Assembly (NCBI GenBank): GCA_013396525.1
Contig: VWYX01001302.1
Coordinates: forward strand, 124,001 to 188,000
Source of the DNA: Chaetorhynchus papuensis
Taxonomy: Eukaryota; Chordata; Aves; Passeriformes; Rhipiduridae
DNA length: 64,000 nt
Direction: 5' to 3'
Both the position numbers and the translations under genes were made by a program. Of the stretch, positions 1-12,138 are shown piece by piece (the stretch's first letter is position 1; every line of letters starts with the position of its first letter). Below the pieces are notes generated by a model that saw only the letters and a list, made by a program, of their open reading frames with translations, searched no databases and was not told where the DNA came from.

Positions 1-168
1 CAGAAGTGAGATCTGCCACTGCTGCATCCCACCATGGGAGCTGAAATCCAGATCCAGCTGGTGTAGCTGTGAGGCTGAAGTACACTGGAGTGTTTGTAAT
101 TTTGGTTTGTAACACTCAGTTCGTTTGCTCTCACTGACCTGAGTGGATATGTGTGTTTCTCTCATTAG
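1..168 (+). other. SRGAP1: 3' end of SRGAP1 intron 1
   Basis: No coding signal is seen. The stretch ends in a pyrimidine-rich run and the acceptor AG at 167-168. The A-G-A-G at 167-170 offers a second AG two bases on. I chose 169 because exon 1 in this family should end in phase 1, giving G+AG for Glu23. Confidence 0.8.
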
Positions 169-364
169 AGATCCGAGCTCAACTCGTTGAGCAGCAGAAA
201 TGCCTGGAGCAGCAGACTGAAATGAGAGTGCAGCTTCTTCAGGATCTGCAGGATTTCTTCCGCAAGAAGTCGGAAATAGAGATGGAGTATTCCCGAAATC
301 TGGAAAAACTAGCAGAGAGGTTCATGGCAAAAACAAGAAGTACAAAGGATCATCAGCAGTACAA
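169..364 (+). CDS. SRGAP1: SRGAP1 exon 2: start of F-BAR domain (residues ~23-88)
   Basis: 196 nt, entering in phase 1 and leaving in phase 2. It encodes EIRAQLVEQQKCLEQQ... through STKDHQQYK. This is the first long helix of the F-BAR domain, rich in Gln, Glu, Lys and Arg, with the F-BAR-type segment KSEIEMEYSRNLEKLAERF. F-BAR domains dimerise and bind curved phosphoinositide membranes; srGAP family F-BARs tend to produce protrusions rather than invaginations. The donor is AA|GTAAGA at 364/365, and the last Lys codon is completed by the first base of exon 3, giving AAG. The match to the srGAP family is gap-free. Confidence 0.96.
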
Positions 365-2788
365 GTAAGAGAAACTTGCTTGCCCATCACCCCCACGTTG
401 TACCTGTTGCTGGTTCAAAGGCCTGTTTAAAATTTCCACCCCTGCTTAGCAGCGTAGCAGTTCTCATTGCAGTTGAAGGTAGATGAGTGCCTAAATACTG
501 CTGTTGATGTGCTGTGTTACTCAGGTCAGCTTCTGACAAGTAGTTTCAGTTTATTAAAAGGTAAGTTATTATCCCTAACCTACTATATGGATTTTAAAAC
601 ACCCAAAATACAGCCAGTACCTAGAAGAGATGCAGAGCCACAAAAGGTCTTGAAAGCTGTGTGCTGATCTTTAGTGGAGTTGGTAGGATTTTAAAGTATC
701 TGCATGAAGGTCAGTCAACATTACAACAACACAAAAGACATTAATAAAAAAACTATTTTGATTTGTTGTTGCCTGTGAACTTTGCTGTCTTTACCCCTGT
801 GATTCCTGGAAATAAAGATGATGTGAACGTTATGCGTTGTTTACAATTTAATGTATCCCTTTAGTGGCCTAGTATCTTTTGTTGAAAGCAAGTGGTCAGG
901 TAGTATCTGGCATACTGTGTACAGTATGTTTTCTGAAGTGTTTCAAGTGCATCACTGGCTGACGTAGTCTCATGGGGCTATTTTCTTGACTTGAGTTGAT
1001 TAATGAATGCATGTGTCTGGCCCTGTTATGCTTAGGGATTTAGAGCAATATTTTGTGTTTGTAATTGTAAAACTAAAAAATAATCTTCCCACTGTTCACT
1101 CAGTGCTGTGCTAGAGATACACAGATAAAACTGTTGTTTCAGGACAAGTCTTTTCCAAGTACATCTGGCAAAGGAAAGGTTAATGAAATACAGCTTGCAC
1201 AGTTCAAAGAGCATTAATATATATTTCTTAAAATTTGTTTTAGTGACTCAATGATTCTCTGAAATAACCAACTTGTGCATATGTCACCACTTCAGAGAGA
1301 GCCCTGGCTTTTATTCTGCTTGTGGCAAAATCTTTTTTCCTTGTGCATACAAACATCTTTCCTTGTTCTTAAACATGTTAAATCCAGACTGGCAGTTGTG
1401 CGTGGGGGTTATGACTTGAGTTCTGCCTTTGGCTTTGTTCTTGCAGTTCTCTGCTCTGAGAAGAGGTTACAGAAAAGTCGATTTAGTTGTTTGTCCCCTG
1501 AGCTGTTCCCACCATTGCCCCCAGACAGTCAGGAAGGTCTGTGGAATCAGCTTTGGGACATGCAGAAGCAGTGAGGACCAAGTAATACCAGCATGGACTT
1601 TGAGAGTGCTCATGTTGTCTGACCTGGCTGATAAAACCCCTTGCTGTGGAGTAACACTGTTAAGATGTCCATCTGAAACAAAGGGAAGTTTTCTTAACTA
1701 CTGATTCATAGCAAAGCAAAGCACTGATGAAGAAAAGACTTCTGTCTGTTAATCATTCATTGTTGCTTTGATTCTGAGGGAGAGAGCTAAAAGTAGACAA
1801 TTAGATGGCAATTAAAGGCCATGTTTCTAACAATGAGAATAGCTAATTATTAGAAGAGTTTGCCAAGAGTTGGAGGAGTTTCTCCCTTAATTCATCACCA
1901 CTTCTGCCTGTTTTATCTTCATGTGCTTTATCCTTTTAACTTAAGGAGAATCCCTGTAAAAGAGAAAGAAAAAAAAAGAGCAGCAAGTTTCTAGAGCAGT
2001 TAATTGAAAGGCAAACTTGATACTAAAATGTCAATAAAAACGTAAGACAAGTTTTATAAATAAGTTTTTGTTGTCTGTGAAACAACTGCTGAACTATATG
2101 TATTTTTATTTTGCCTTGTGTAGAAGAAATGAGAAATCATCTTTGATTTCACTTTTTGCTATATTAAAGCTGGGAGTGGGCCTACATTGCAAAAAGTCTA
2201 TCATGGGAATTCAGAATTGGATCACTGGAAAAAGTCCAGTCCTGCTGTTTGTCTTGTAATTGACACATCTAGGACTAGCAGTAGCAGTATATTTATGAAT
2301 GCTGTGAATTTATGAGCACTGCTCACAGAATATGGATGCTTTAGACATTTTCTTCTACTTCATCAGTTATACAAATCCAATGCAGTGAAACAGCTACACC
2401 TGCAATTTTGCTCATGAAGGATTTGCATTGTGCTTCCAGTGCTCGTTTATTTCTAATGTCAGAAATTAATTACTGTTACTCTTCCAGGAGTGGCCTTTGT
2501 TGATTTGGAATATTTACATGTACTCCATCTCTAAGCTTTGTGGCAAGGTATTTTTATACTTTGAGGTGGTTTGCAGAGTATATCCATGCCTCATGAGACT
2601 TGCATGTGTCCTAAAAGTCATCTGAGGCTTGCCTAACCTGGGTTATTCCAAGAATGGGTAGACTGACTGTTCAGAAGCAGCTATTTTTATGTAACAAGTT
2701 ATGACTGTAAATGTCAGTGAGGTGTTTCAGTCAGTAACATAACTTTTTCATTTCTATACATTATACATGTGTGTATCTCCTTCCTCAG
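365..2788 (+). other. SRGAP1: SRGAP1 intron 2
   Basis: 2.4 kb of AT-rich sequence. I recognise no gene, RNA or dispersed repeat. Short reading frames here lack codon structure or homology that I can recognise. The acceptor is TTCCTCAG at 2781-2788. Confidence 0.75.
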
Positions 2789-2951
2789 GAAAGACCAGAA
2801 CCTCTTGTCACCAGTGAATTGCTGGTACTTGCTCCTGAACCAAGTGAGAAGAGAAAGCAAAGACCATGCAACATTGAGTGATATCTACCTGAACAACGTG
2901 ATCATGCGATTCATGCAGATAAGTGAAGACTCCACCAGAATGTTCAAGAAG
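2789..2951 (+). CDS. SRGAP1: SRGAP1 exon 3: F-BAR domain (residues ~88-142)
   Basis: 163 nt: one base completing Lys88, then 54 codons, ending in phase 0. It encodes KDQNLLSPVNCWYLLLNQVRRE... to RMFKK. This is the turn and second helix region of F-BAR, where the NCWYLLLNQVRRESKDH stretch is a hallmark of the srGAP family. Donor AAG|GTAATG. The open frame runs on into the intron to 3032, but that part has no family match and is treated as intron. Confidence 0.96.
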
Positions 2952-5900
2952 GTAATGCCTCTCCTGCAGTCCTCCATCCGGGCTTGTAAGATGCATGAGG
3001 GAGGCAAAAGTGTCCTAATAGATAGCATTTGAGGAGAAGATTCAGCACACACAGCATAAAATCTGTTTTAGCATACATATAAATTCTTCATGACTGTTCT
3101 CTTGAAGCAAATACTTAGTGCTGAAATGCTTGGGATCCTGCTGTATATGCTGGTAACCTTAAGAGCTGTATCACAAATATCCAAAAAAAGCAAGGGAAAA
3201 AGCCTGTCCTTCTTGAAAAAGCATACTTGTCTGCCCATGCAGAAAGGAAACAGTTTTCGCTTAGGACTCCCGAAATAGTAAAGCTGTATTAATGAATTAT
3301 TTGTAAAAAAGAATTCCACTGTGGATGAAACAGATTGAAGACAAAGCAAGAGTTTGCTTTGTAGTTCCTTGACATGAAGTTGGTAGCATATGCTGCAGTT
3401 CTCCTATAAGTGTTTCCTTTCCTTTCTAATATTAAATATGAACATATGCTTTTGATAATGTAAGTATTTCTGTTAGATCCTGTAAGTGGTGTCTGTGTAC
3501 ATGTTTGACCTTGTCCATGACTGTTGTGTTGTTTCATAACATGTGCAATGTGTAAATGCCTCATGTGCTAAGCAAGCACTCTAGGCAACCTTAGCTCAAG
3601 ACCTACATAATGTGTTTGCAGTCATTGTTGTTAAAATGTTCCAAAAGGCAAATAGATTATGAATGCGTATTTGTTAGTCACAGTGAGATGCTGGTAGACA
3701 ATCTGCATACAAAGGAGGTCAAGAAGAGTAAAGGTTAAAAGATGTAAACTATGGGATGAAATGATAGCAAGGGTACCCAAGGTAGTGTTTTCAAAATAGG
3801 GAACTGGTTTCAGATATACCCCACCATAATTCTAGATAGCACTGGGGTGGGGAGGAGAATCATTTAGGGTGCACACAGGTTGTACTTGAAGGAAATAAAA
3901 GTAGAAACTTAAATCAAACCTCCTGGTATGCATTAAAACCTGTAACAGAGACAGAGTTGAAGTTTATGGTTTCTCAATCAGTAATGGGTTGTTCATATAA
4001 TAGGTCTGATATGTAAAACTAATTCACTAAGCACTCAATTTAGTAATATGGAAGATAGTTATAGAAGTTGAACCAATAATGAGAAAAGTGATTTGAACAG
4101 GCTGCAGTACTGTCTGTGTGGGGATATCAAACCAGCAAGAAATTTCTTTTGGTATTGAATCTGGAATAGCTTTCCAGTTGTTTATGTCTTATCTCAGAAA
4201 TATCTTCTTCACTGGGTATGCATTATTAGACAAGCCTGTTTGCTTTCAGCATGGTTCAGTTCTTTGGCACTAGAAATTTTGCTTTTCCTTCCCTTCTGTC
4301 CAGATGGACTGTATGATGGTATATAGTTAAAGTTTTCCATGGAGAAGTGTATGTCCTTTTATATTCACTCATAATTTATTAATGGAGATTGCTGCAACTT
4401 CTCTCTCAAAAGGAGGAAAAATACATGGATATTTTCAGTGTGTTAACAGGAGGCGTCTTGTCCCATCTCCCATATAAACTTGTCTCTGTCCTCCATGTTG
4501 TGTCCATGCAGGTGCAACATTTGAAATTTTCTTGTTCTAGCATAGCTTCTTGAAGAAGAGCGAGCAGCTCCTCTTGCTTTTTTATTCCTAACTTGGATTT
4601 TCTAAAGGGGAAAGAAAAGCGAGGAAATGGAGGTAGTCCTGCCATGCATAACCTGAAGCTCACATTAGTAGAACCCAGATCCTCAGCAGCCCTTTCCTAC
4701 CTTTCATCAGGGTTTGCCAGCTGACACGCAGCGTGAGAGTGTCATGTCAAACAGCTGAGGTGGAGCGTGGGCAGGGTGAGCTAAGCAAGGCTGTGTGCAG
4801 GGGTCTGAGCCACCCCTGACGGAAGACATGCAGCACCTTGGCATGGTGTAAGGGAACTGCATGGGCAATGTGGACTGAATGGGGCTTGTTCACCAGTCTC
4901 AATTCTGAGCACGCAGTTTTAAGACAGTCTGTCAGGCTCACTACTTGTTGCAGAAGGTTTCCACTGAGCCCCAGTGTGCACAGTTCTTGCTGTGGTGCTT
5001 GCTGCAGAGTACTGGTGGTTTATTTGCTGTTAGTTCCCAGTTGCAGAACTGATGATAAAGCTCTTCCAGCCCAAACCTTTCCATGATCATGTGGTAATTT
5101 GTGTCAGATGTGAATGAGCAGTCTAACTTAAGGTACTCACAGAACTGCATAATGGATGTTTACCAGGCAACAGAAAGATTGGATAGAAAACACATGTCCT
5201 GTGGTACAGTTCTCTTTGCAGGAAAGAGATCACAGGGGCAAAGAGAAGGTGCACTTAAAATGAGAAAGGTGACAGGGAGCAGCATCCTCCATCAAAATAG
5301 TATTCTCTCTAAAGAAAATGACATTGATTTTGTTGGAGATTTTTAAACATCAAATAGAGTATTTAAGCAATTTTTGTCAGATTCTGTGATTCTGCAGATT
5401 ACTTTCAAAAAAACTGTATTTAGAATAAAATATTGTCAGAGAAAATATAATCAGTCTCAATAGGTGTCATATCCCTGTGAAAGCATATGGAATTTGTTCA
5501 CTGTTCCTAGATTTTGAGTTAGAGATAAACCATCTCCTGCAGATACTTCTACCCTGGAATCTGATCATACTGTTTTGTGAAATACGTTCTCTCTCTCTCT
5601 TACAAGTAATAAATATAAATATCAAGAAAAGCAATCATGTGAAGTCATATTTAAAAATAGACTAACAAGTGCGTGCTTGGTGTCTTACTGCTGTCCATGG
5701 TCAGGAGCAGGAAATACCTGTACTCTGTTGGCTCTCACATCATTGCACACAAGAGCATTTAATGTCTTTAGTTCTGTGATTCTATAACTTACAAATACCA
5801 GTTAGTCAAGCTTCTCTATTCAATGATTAGATCTTTTAGTTATTTATCTTACAGCTTATTAATCTAATGGTGTTATGCAGCATTACTTCTTACCTTGTTT

Positions 5901-7399
5901 CAATTCTCCATCAGTCTTGTAGCAGCAAGGTGCTTTACTCCATTTCCAAGTCTGGAGAGTAAGTACATACACCAAGTCCATGATCACAATAGATCTTCGT
6001 TGTGCTGCTCTGAAACCTCAGTCTTGCTGCTGCAGAAAGGAAAAATGTTTCAGAGTGGATTGCCCCATTGTCGTAATCACTCTAAACTTCTTGACTCTTT
6101 CTACTCCCTCTTTTTTTCTCCCCCATTCTTATCCCAAGAGGGGACTTCCCGTTCTGCTTCTCTATGGTGGACATTACTGACTTTTTCCATCTTGCTGGTG
6201 GGCATGTTGGTTTTCAAATGAATTTTCTGTGAAGTGAGCCCAACATTTTCTAGAGGAGTATGGTTTGAATTCATATCTTGACTCCAGCTTGAATTGTAGT
6301 AAAGAAAGGATCAAATAATTTCCTCATTTCCTGGTCATGCTTACCGCTAGAGTATTGTTTTGCTCCCTCTCCTATGTGGGATATAGCATAAGCCATAAGT
6401 TTGTAGCAACCCCTTTTTCTACTCATTCTGTAAAAGGTGTGTGCAATAGCCAATGATGATCTGGTAAAATGTAGTGGTAAGGGTGTCTGTGCTCCTTAGT
6501 CTTTGTACGTTGTCCTTGTCTCACTCTCTGTTCTTCATCATTCTGGTTTTTCCTTTTGTGTGCATCTGGACATTTGGATTGTTCTGGGAAAATGATCCCT
6601 ACTGGGTATACACTACATGGTCTGATGGGACAGGATGTGTTGTAATCAGGTACCTGATTGTACATGGCTTTGCTGTCTAGTCTGGCCTCCTTAATATGTA
6701 GACATTCATTAATTTTGTTCTCCCAGGAGCAGTTTGTCATTCTTTTTTTTCAGGGGTCAGGAACTGGCATCTGTTTAAATGTACTAAATGCAGGACAAAG
6801 ATAGGATCTAGTACAGAGATTTTGCAGTATTTATTGGAAGACATTATGTTAGGCCTCATACTTTCAGCTAGGCACCTAATCTCTTCTTTTTAGTTGCTGG
6901 CATATACAAGCTGTAAGATTGCTGTTGATGCCTGGCCTTCGTGCTGCACATAAAATTACAAAAATAAAGTAGCGGAGTTCAAACCTTGCATGCTTTCACG
7001 TTTCTTCAGGCAGATGGGGTAGCTATGCTCATGGGGACAATTAAAGAATAAAGTAATAAGGAGAAATGTCAAGCAGAAGGGAAAAGTATTATGCAGAATA
7101 TTTCATGCAGTGGTTCGGGTTACCCCAGCAGTAATAATCAACTGTATAAACACATACCCACAAAATCCTTAAGCAGATTTGTATATTTATAATTTATAAA
7201 CATGCATTTTCCTTGGACAGAAATCTACATAAGCCAAGATGAACACATCCTCCAATGTTTACAGTAAAAGATGCTGGAGAAACCAAGCACAATAAATATT
7301 TTACTTCCATAATCTGGCTATTAACAGGGAATATGACTACCTACTGAATCTATTTGATGTTATACAGATTGTGGCACATACATTTTTTGCATCATTTTC

Positions 7400-7419
7400 T
7401 TAAACATTTAAATGTTTAA
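7400..7419. repeat. 20-bp perfect palindrome
   Basis: TTAAACATTT is followed directly by its reverse complement AAATGTTTAA with no spacer. The flanking bases break the symmetry. This kind of AT-rich inverted repeat can form a hairpin but has no assigned role here. Confidence 0.85.
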
Positions 7420-10400
7420 AATTATAGCAAAGCTGTTTGTTGCTATAGACTGGCAAGTCTGGGACAAAATTTTGCTGAGTTGGTTATGTTAGTGTTACTG
7501 CAGCTCATGAAACCTCCTTAAAAGAAGGATTTTCTCTTCGCTTCCCACAGGGACTCATTTAAATGCAATAGTCACAGAATATTTTCCTTAAATGATGTAA
7601 CTGAGTAGAATTGTGTGTGCTAAATACAGGCACTAAAGAGTTCCAGGAAGAACTGGACTGACTCTTAAATTTCAGTTAAAATAAACAAGAGTAAAGCTGG
7701 AGTGCCAAATTATGCTCTAACTGAAAGGGATGGAAAAATTGTAACAGACTTCAATGAAAATATATTAATGTAGAATAAAATTTTATATTTCTCAGAATTC
7801 TAATCCAGAAATACAAATCTCGATAACATCAGTAGGACCACTGATGTGTTGAAAGTTGAGCACATACTGAAAGGAGGGTTTAGGTACATTTACTTGTCTG
7901 TTGCACGGGTATGATCTATCCTGCTGTCAGATGAAAAAAATACACTACTGTCTCTTAACGCCTTGAACCAGATTAGTAACATACATAATATTTTTAGCAG
8001 GAATTTGCATGTGCTGTAACATTTTTATTATATTCTTTGTTCTTCTGTTTAATAGGTACCAGTGCATTTCTCAGGGACACAGTGAATAAATAAGCACCTA
8101 ATAAACAGTGATGGTTTGTCATGTTTCAATAGCCTGATTAGAGCTATCAACTCAGCTCCAGGAAAATGTGTGCTGCATCTTACATTCTGTTGTCTGGGTA
8201 CCCTGAGGACAGGCTCCTAGAGGAGCACACCATTCACACATGCTGAACTCTTCTGCAGGGAACATGTAGCATAAACAAGAAATAGGAAAGCAATTAACCA
8301 CTGAAAATAAATGCACTTCTTAACTGGTGCTCGAACGTGCCATGTATTACATGCTAAAAACTGTCTTGCTTGCCACTCAAGTCAGTATTTCTTGATCTTA
8401 AATGCTAATGTAACATATGTTGGTTCTTGAAAAATAAATCCCTTTTATACTGCTAAGTTTAACCAAATTTCTTGATTGTTTTTTTGACAATTCCTACAAA
8501 ATCTTTCCTCAGAAAGATGCATCAATTGAAATGTTATCCATCACTACAGGCACCCTCTGCGAGTTGGAGTCCACAGATGAAGTGGTGGAAGGATGACTCC
8601 TTTTTGATTGTGTGGCATTGCTGGGTTGTCACTTCCCAATTTTCGCTCTTTTTGTTGATCACCTCCCTCCTTCTCTTTTTGCTTTCCATTTTAAAGCTTA
8701 TTGTCCTTTTACAAAAGCATCTTCCTCTTTCTGTATTGTGATCTCTTCCATTCGCTTTCAAATTTACCATTGATCACTGTGTTGCCCTGGAAAAGATCAT
8801 GTGTGCATGTTAGCCAGTAAGTCCTGAGGGCCGGACTGCTTGTGTCAGTGCTGGACAGAGCTCAAAAGGAGCAAAGAGAAGAAATGCGTCCTACTAAATA
8901 GTGATTATTCACCAAATCCGCAGCTCACCTGGTGTCTATTTGCATTAAGGTGGGACTGCATTAAGAGCAGAAAAGAAGGGTGCATCCTTCAATGTGCTTT
9001 GCTTGCAGCAAAATCTCAAAGGGTGAAGAGAAAATTGGTTTGGGGTTTTCTGTCTCACCTTCTCAAACAAACTTCTGTACTACCAGGTTAAGGCATCCTG
9101 CCTTAGAATTGCTGTTGCTGTATTTAGGGCTTGACTTCTCATCAGCCTTGAGATGGCTGTGAGCAACAGTTGAAAGGGATAAATTGCTTGAAGCTGGAGT
9201 TCATCGAGAGTTTCCTCCCACATGTGTATGCTTTCATCTTAATGTCAAACATCTTATTTGTATGTTTTGCCCTTCTTTCTGCTAAAGTAATTTAAAAAAC
9301 CGCTCATATTCAGCGCTATAGAAGCAGCTATCCAAGAATAAGCAGGTGGCCTCCACTTGGAGCTTTGAGGAGGTGTGTAAGCTGTGTTAGAGCTGCGCTG
9401 CTGACTTTGAAAGGCAGGGTGCCAATGTAAAGCAATGAAAAGCAATTCAGAATTTTTGCTAAAGGTTTTATGGCATTTTCCTAGAGCAGCTTGCAAATCT
9501 GCAGTCCTTTTCCAATTCTTCTAAGCACTCTGTGTACTGTTACATATAGGAAATTTTGTCCTTATTAGATGAAAATAATCCGATATTTGCAAAGAAATGG
9601 AAGTAGTAAGCCTTGTGTTCTAGCTACTTCATAAGTAATGCATGCCTTGTGAAAATACCAGACTTTAAAAAGCATAAGCAATAAGGAAAGTTTCGTAGTA
9701 ATTCTGTGTACCTCAGCCTCAGAACAGCTGTCTTACTGTGCCTTAGCTACTACAGCTAACGCCCTTGGGAATACAAGAATTTCACTGAAGTGTTTTTTAA
9801 ACTCTATTCCTAGCTTCTTGTCAGTGAAAAACCATCTTGAATATAAGGATCAGAGTGAATACTGAAAAGTGATATGACAGTTGCCTTAAAATACTGCCCA
9901 GAGTTAAAGTAGGATAGTAGGAGCAGGAGAAAAAAAAACCCAAATTTTCTGTTTGAGCTACTGTACATCTGTTTCATCCTTCTGGAAGACACAGTGGGTG
10001 GGATGTGTGGTGTGGTTTCTCCTCATACATGGACTTTGTGCTGGAAATTCTCATTCAGAAACCATTATTCCTGCAGGTGTTTCAGTGATGGCCAAGTATG
10101 TGTTAGCAGCTTTGGAGATGAGTTGTCCCTGAGGATTTTCCTTTGGCTTCTGTACAAATACAAAGTACTTCTCAAAGCTAAAGGCCATTATCTGTCGTGG
10201 AGTTGGAGTTTTTAGAAGCCAGACTAATTATCAATTTATTCACCGAAAAAAAAAAAAATCTGACATTTCCAGCATGGATGTTAGAATGCCGAGCATCACA
10301 GAGGAAATGTAGCCAGACTGTTTGGCAAGTGCTGTAGCTCCATTCTGTAGCTGTTTTCCAAAGGCTGTGATACAAATGCCTTCAATTCTTGCACAGTTGC

Positions 10401-11083
10401 CACCATTTTCATCAGTTTGAACTGCTGTGGAAAACTAACAAAGGAATATATTTCAGTGAGACTCCAATTAAATACTCTTGTTTTGACATCTTTGCTTTGA
10501 TAATAACTATTGCTAAGCGTTTCTTTTTTTCTGGGTCAGAATGAAAGCAAAGTCACAGTCCAGAAAAGCTAAACAAAGCTGGTTTAGCAGCCCACGCTGT
10601 GGAATATTATGCATTTGGGTATCTGTTTCAAAGAGGAGCCACAATTATTTCTTGCATAAATATTTAGATAGTTGCATGTGCTGAGAAACAAAGACTACCC
10701 TAGATGTAAAATTCGGCAGGATGTCCCTCTAGAATATCACATTCTGCATGGTTTAGTTTTTGTATATATCATAGCAGTTATAAAACAGTACACAGTTTGT
10801 TCTATTAAAAACATTAATCTTGAACTTTACCCTTTCTACTGGCACCTAATTTCCTGGTGCTTTACAGGAAAAATATCTCAAATTACTTCTGGGTTTCCTT
10901 GTAGAAGTCCTCTGTCCAGATGTTATCTGTCTGCCTCTGCATCCCTGAATCACTCTTTTTAGTGCACTGTAATTCAGAATGGTTTTTGTAAGCAATATTG
11001 CATTCACTGTCTAGGATGAACAATGAGTATAAATACCAAGAAACAAATGTATGCTGCAGCTTTTACATGCCCTTTTCTCATGG

Positions 11084-11107
11084 TTTTTTTTTTTTTTTTA
11101 ATTTCAG
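11084..11107 (+). promoter_or_regulatory. SRGAP1: Exon 4 3' splice site with 16-T tract
   Basis: Sixteen consecutive T (11084-11099) are followed by AATTTCAG ending at 11107. This is a very strong polypyrimidine tract for U2AF binding. As a mononucleotide run it is also likely to vary in length between individuals. Confidence 0.8.
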
Positions 11108-11170
11108 AGTAAAGAGATTTCATTTCAGCTTCATGAAGACTTAATGAAAGTACTTAACGAGCTTTACACA
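11108..11170 (+). CDS. SRGAP1: SRGAP1 exon 4: F-BAR domain (residues ~143-163)
   Basis: 63 nt, 21 codons, phase 0 to 0. It encodes SKEISFQLHEDLMKVLNELY plus Thr. It is part of the long F-BAR core helix. The exon is too short for simple ORF detection but is fixed by the family match and by AG/GT borders (TTTCAG|AGT and ACA|GTAAGT). Human SRGAP1 as I recall it has Ala where this copy has Ser at residue 147. Skipping it would keep frame but remove 21 residues from the helix. Confidence 0.95.
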
Positions 11171-12100
11171 GTAAGTATGGTTACTTACTTAGCTTATCTT
11201 ATACAAATTCCATATCAGACTACTTTTGTAAGCTTTAAGTGGACTTTCATCAACTAAGTTACCCCCAGTGGAGATACTTATTTTTGTCTTTTACTCAAGC
11301 CTAAACTATATTTTTGAAAAGACTACTCACTTGTTTAAATACATATGCTAATGCTTTCAGGATTACTCTTTACTTTCAACACTTTTTTCCCCCCAGACTC
11401 TGCAAAGCCAGTTTATTATAAGTTTTGTTGTTTATTAATAAGGCATTTCTACTCAGAGCTTACCAGAGCAAAGCTGTTTTCTTTTCTGCCTTGTTTTTGT
11501 CCATGCTGCCATCTGCTTGGTTTTACCTGTGGACTACACTCAGTAAAAAATCATGGGTGTTTGCAGATCCAGTGCTGTGCTGTCTAAATGTTACTTGTGT
11601 GCCCTCCCCCACCCCTGACTGGCATAAGTAAGTAATGAAAAGAAAAACAGAGGGTTTTGTAGGCTTTCCATACCATTTAGAGAGGTCAAGAAAAAGTACT
11701 GTGAACATTCTGGCAAGCTCGTACTAATCCATAGGAAGATCTGAGAGAACTTAGGTCTGAACCTATTTCCTTGTTTAAAACCCATTCACACAACATGTTA
11801 CTGCAAAATGATGTCTTGTCTACCTGATAACTATTTCCCCAGCTATTTTCTGAGGTGGTATGTTGTAAGAAAGGAAAAAAGCAAGAATTACTCTTTTTTT
11901 AGAACACGTCTTTAGAATTAAGAGGAACTGATGATATGCATCTCTTATAAAAGCCTGTTGATTCCTGCTCGTTGAGGAAGTTGTACATTTAAATTCTCTT
12001 TTTTTGTCTGGAAGAACTGAAACATGTATGCTCCAGTACCCCGCATAACAATCTCCAGACTGCTCTGTTCCCCATCCTCACGATTTGGAGGACCATAAAA

Positions 12101-12138
12101 AACCCTTACAATACAAACCCTTACAAAAACCCTTACAA
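12101..12138. repeat. Short tandem repeat, three copies of AACCCTTACAA
   Basis: The 11-mer occurs at 12101-12111, 12116-12126 and 12128-12138, separated by 4 and 1 bases. It contains AACCCT once per copy, but the unit is not the telomeric hexamer array. Confidence 0.85.

Larger units (their letters stand above)
2952..11107 (+). other. SRGAP1: SRGAP1 intron 3
   Basis: 8.2 kb. I see no gene or large dispersed repeat. It holds a 20-bp perfect palindrome (7400-7419), a 13-A run (10246-10258) and an AT-rich core at about 7100-8450. Around 4740-5150 the composition is richer in GC, and the minus strand has a 69-codon open frame that I cannot assign to any family. The acceptor is preceded by 16 consecutive T. 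Confidence 0.7.

Noticed and set aside
2952..3032. Alternative longer exon 3 through the open frame after FKK
   Set aside because: The extension has no counterpart in the family, and the donor AAG|GTAATG joins exactly to exon 4 in phase 0.
4941..5150. 69-codon minus-strand frame beginning MQFCEYLKLDCSFTSD
   Set aside because: It looks fairly protein-like but I cannot match it to a known family. It is short and has no supporting splice or promoter signals. A translated search would settle it.
12101..12138. Interstitial telomeric repeat, because each copy contains AACCCT
   Set aside because: The unit is an 11-mer with irregular spacing and not a TTAGGG/CCCTAA array.
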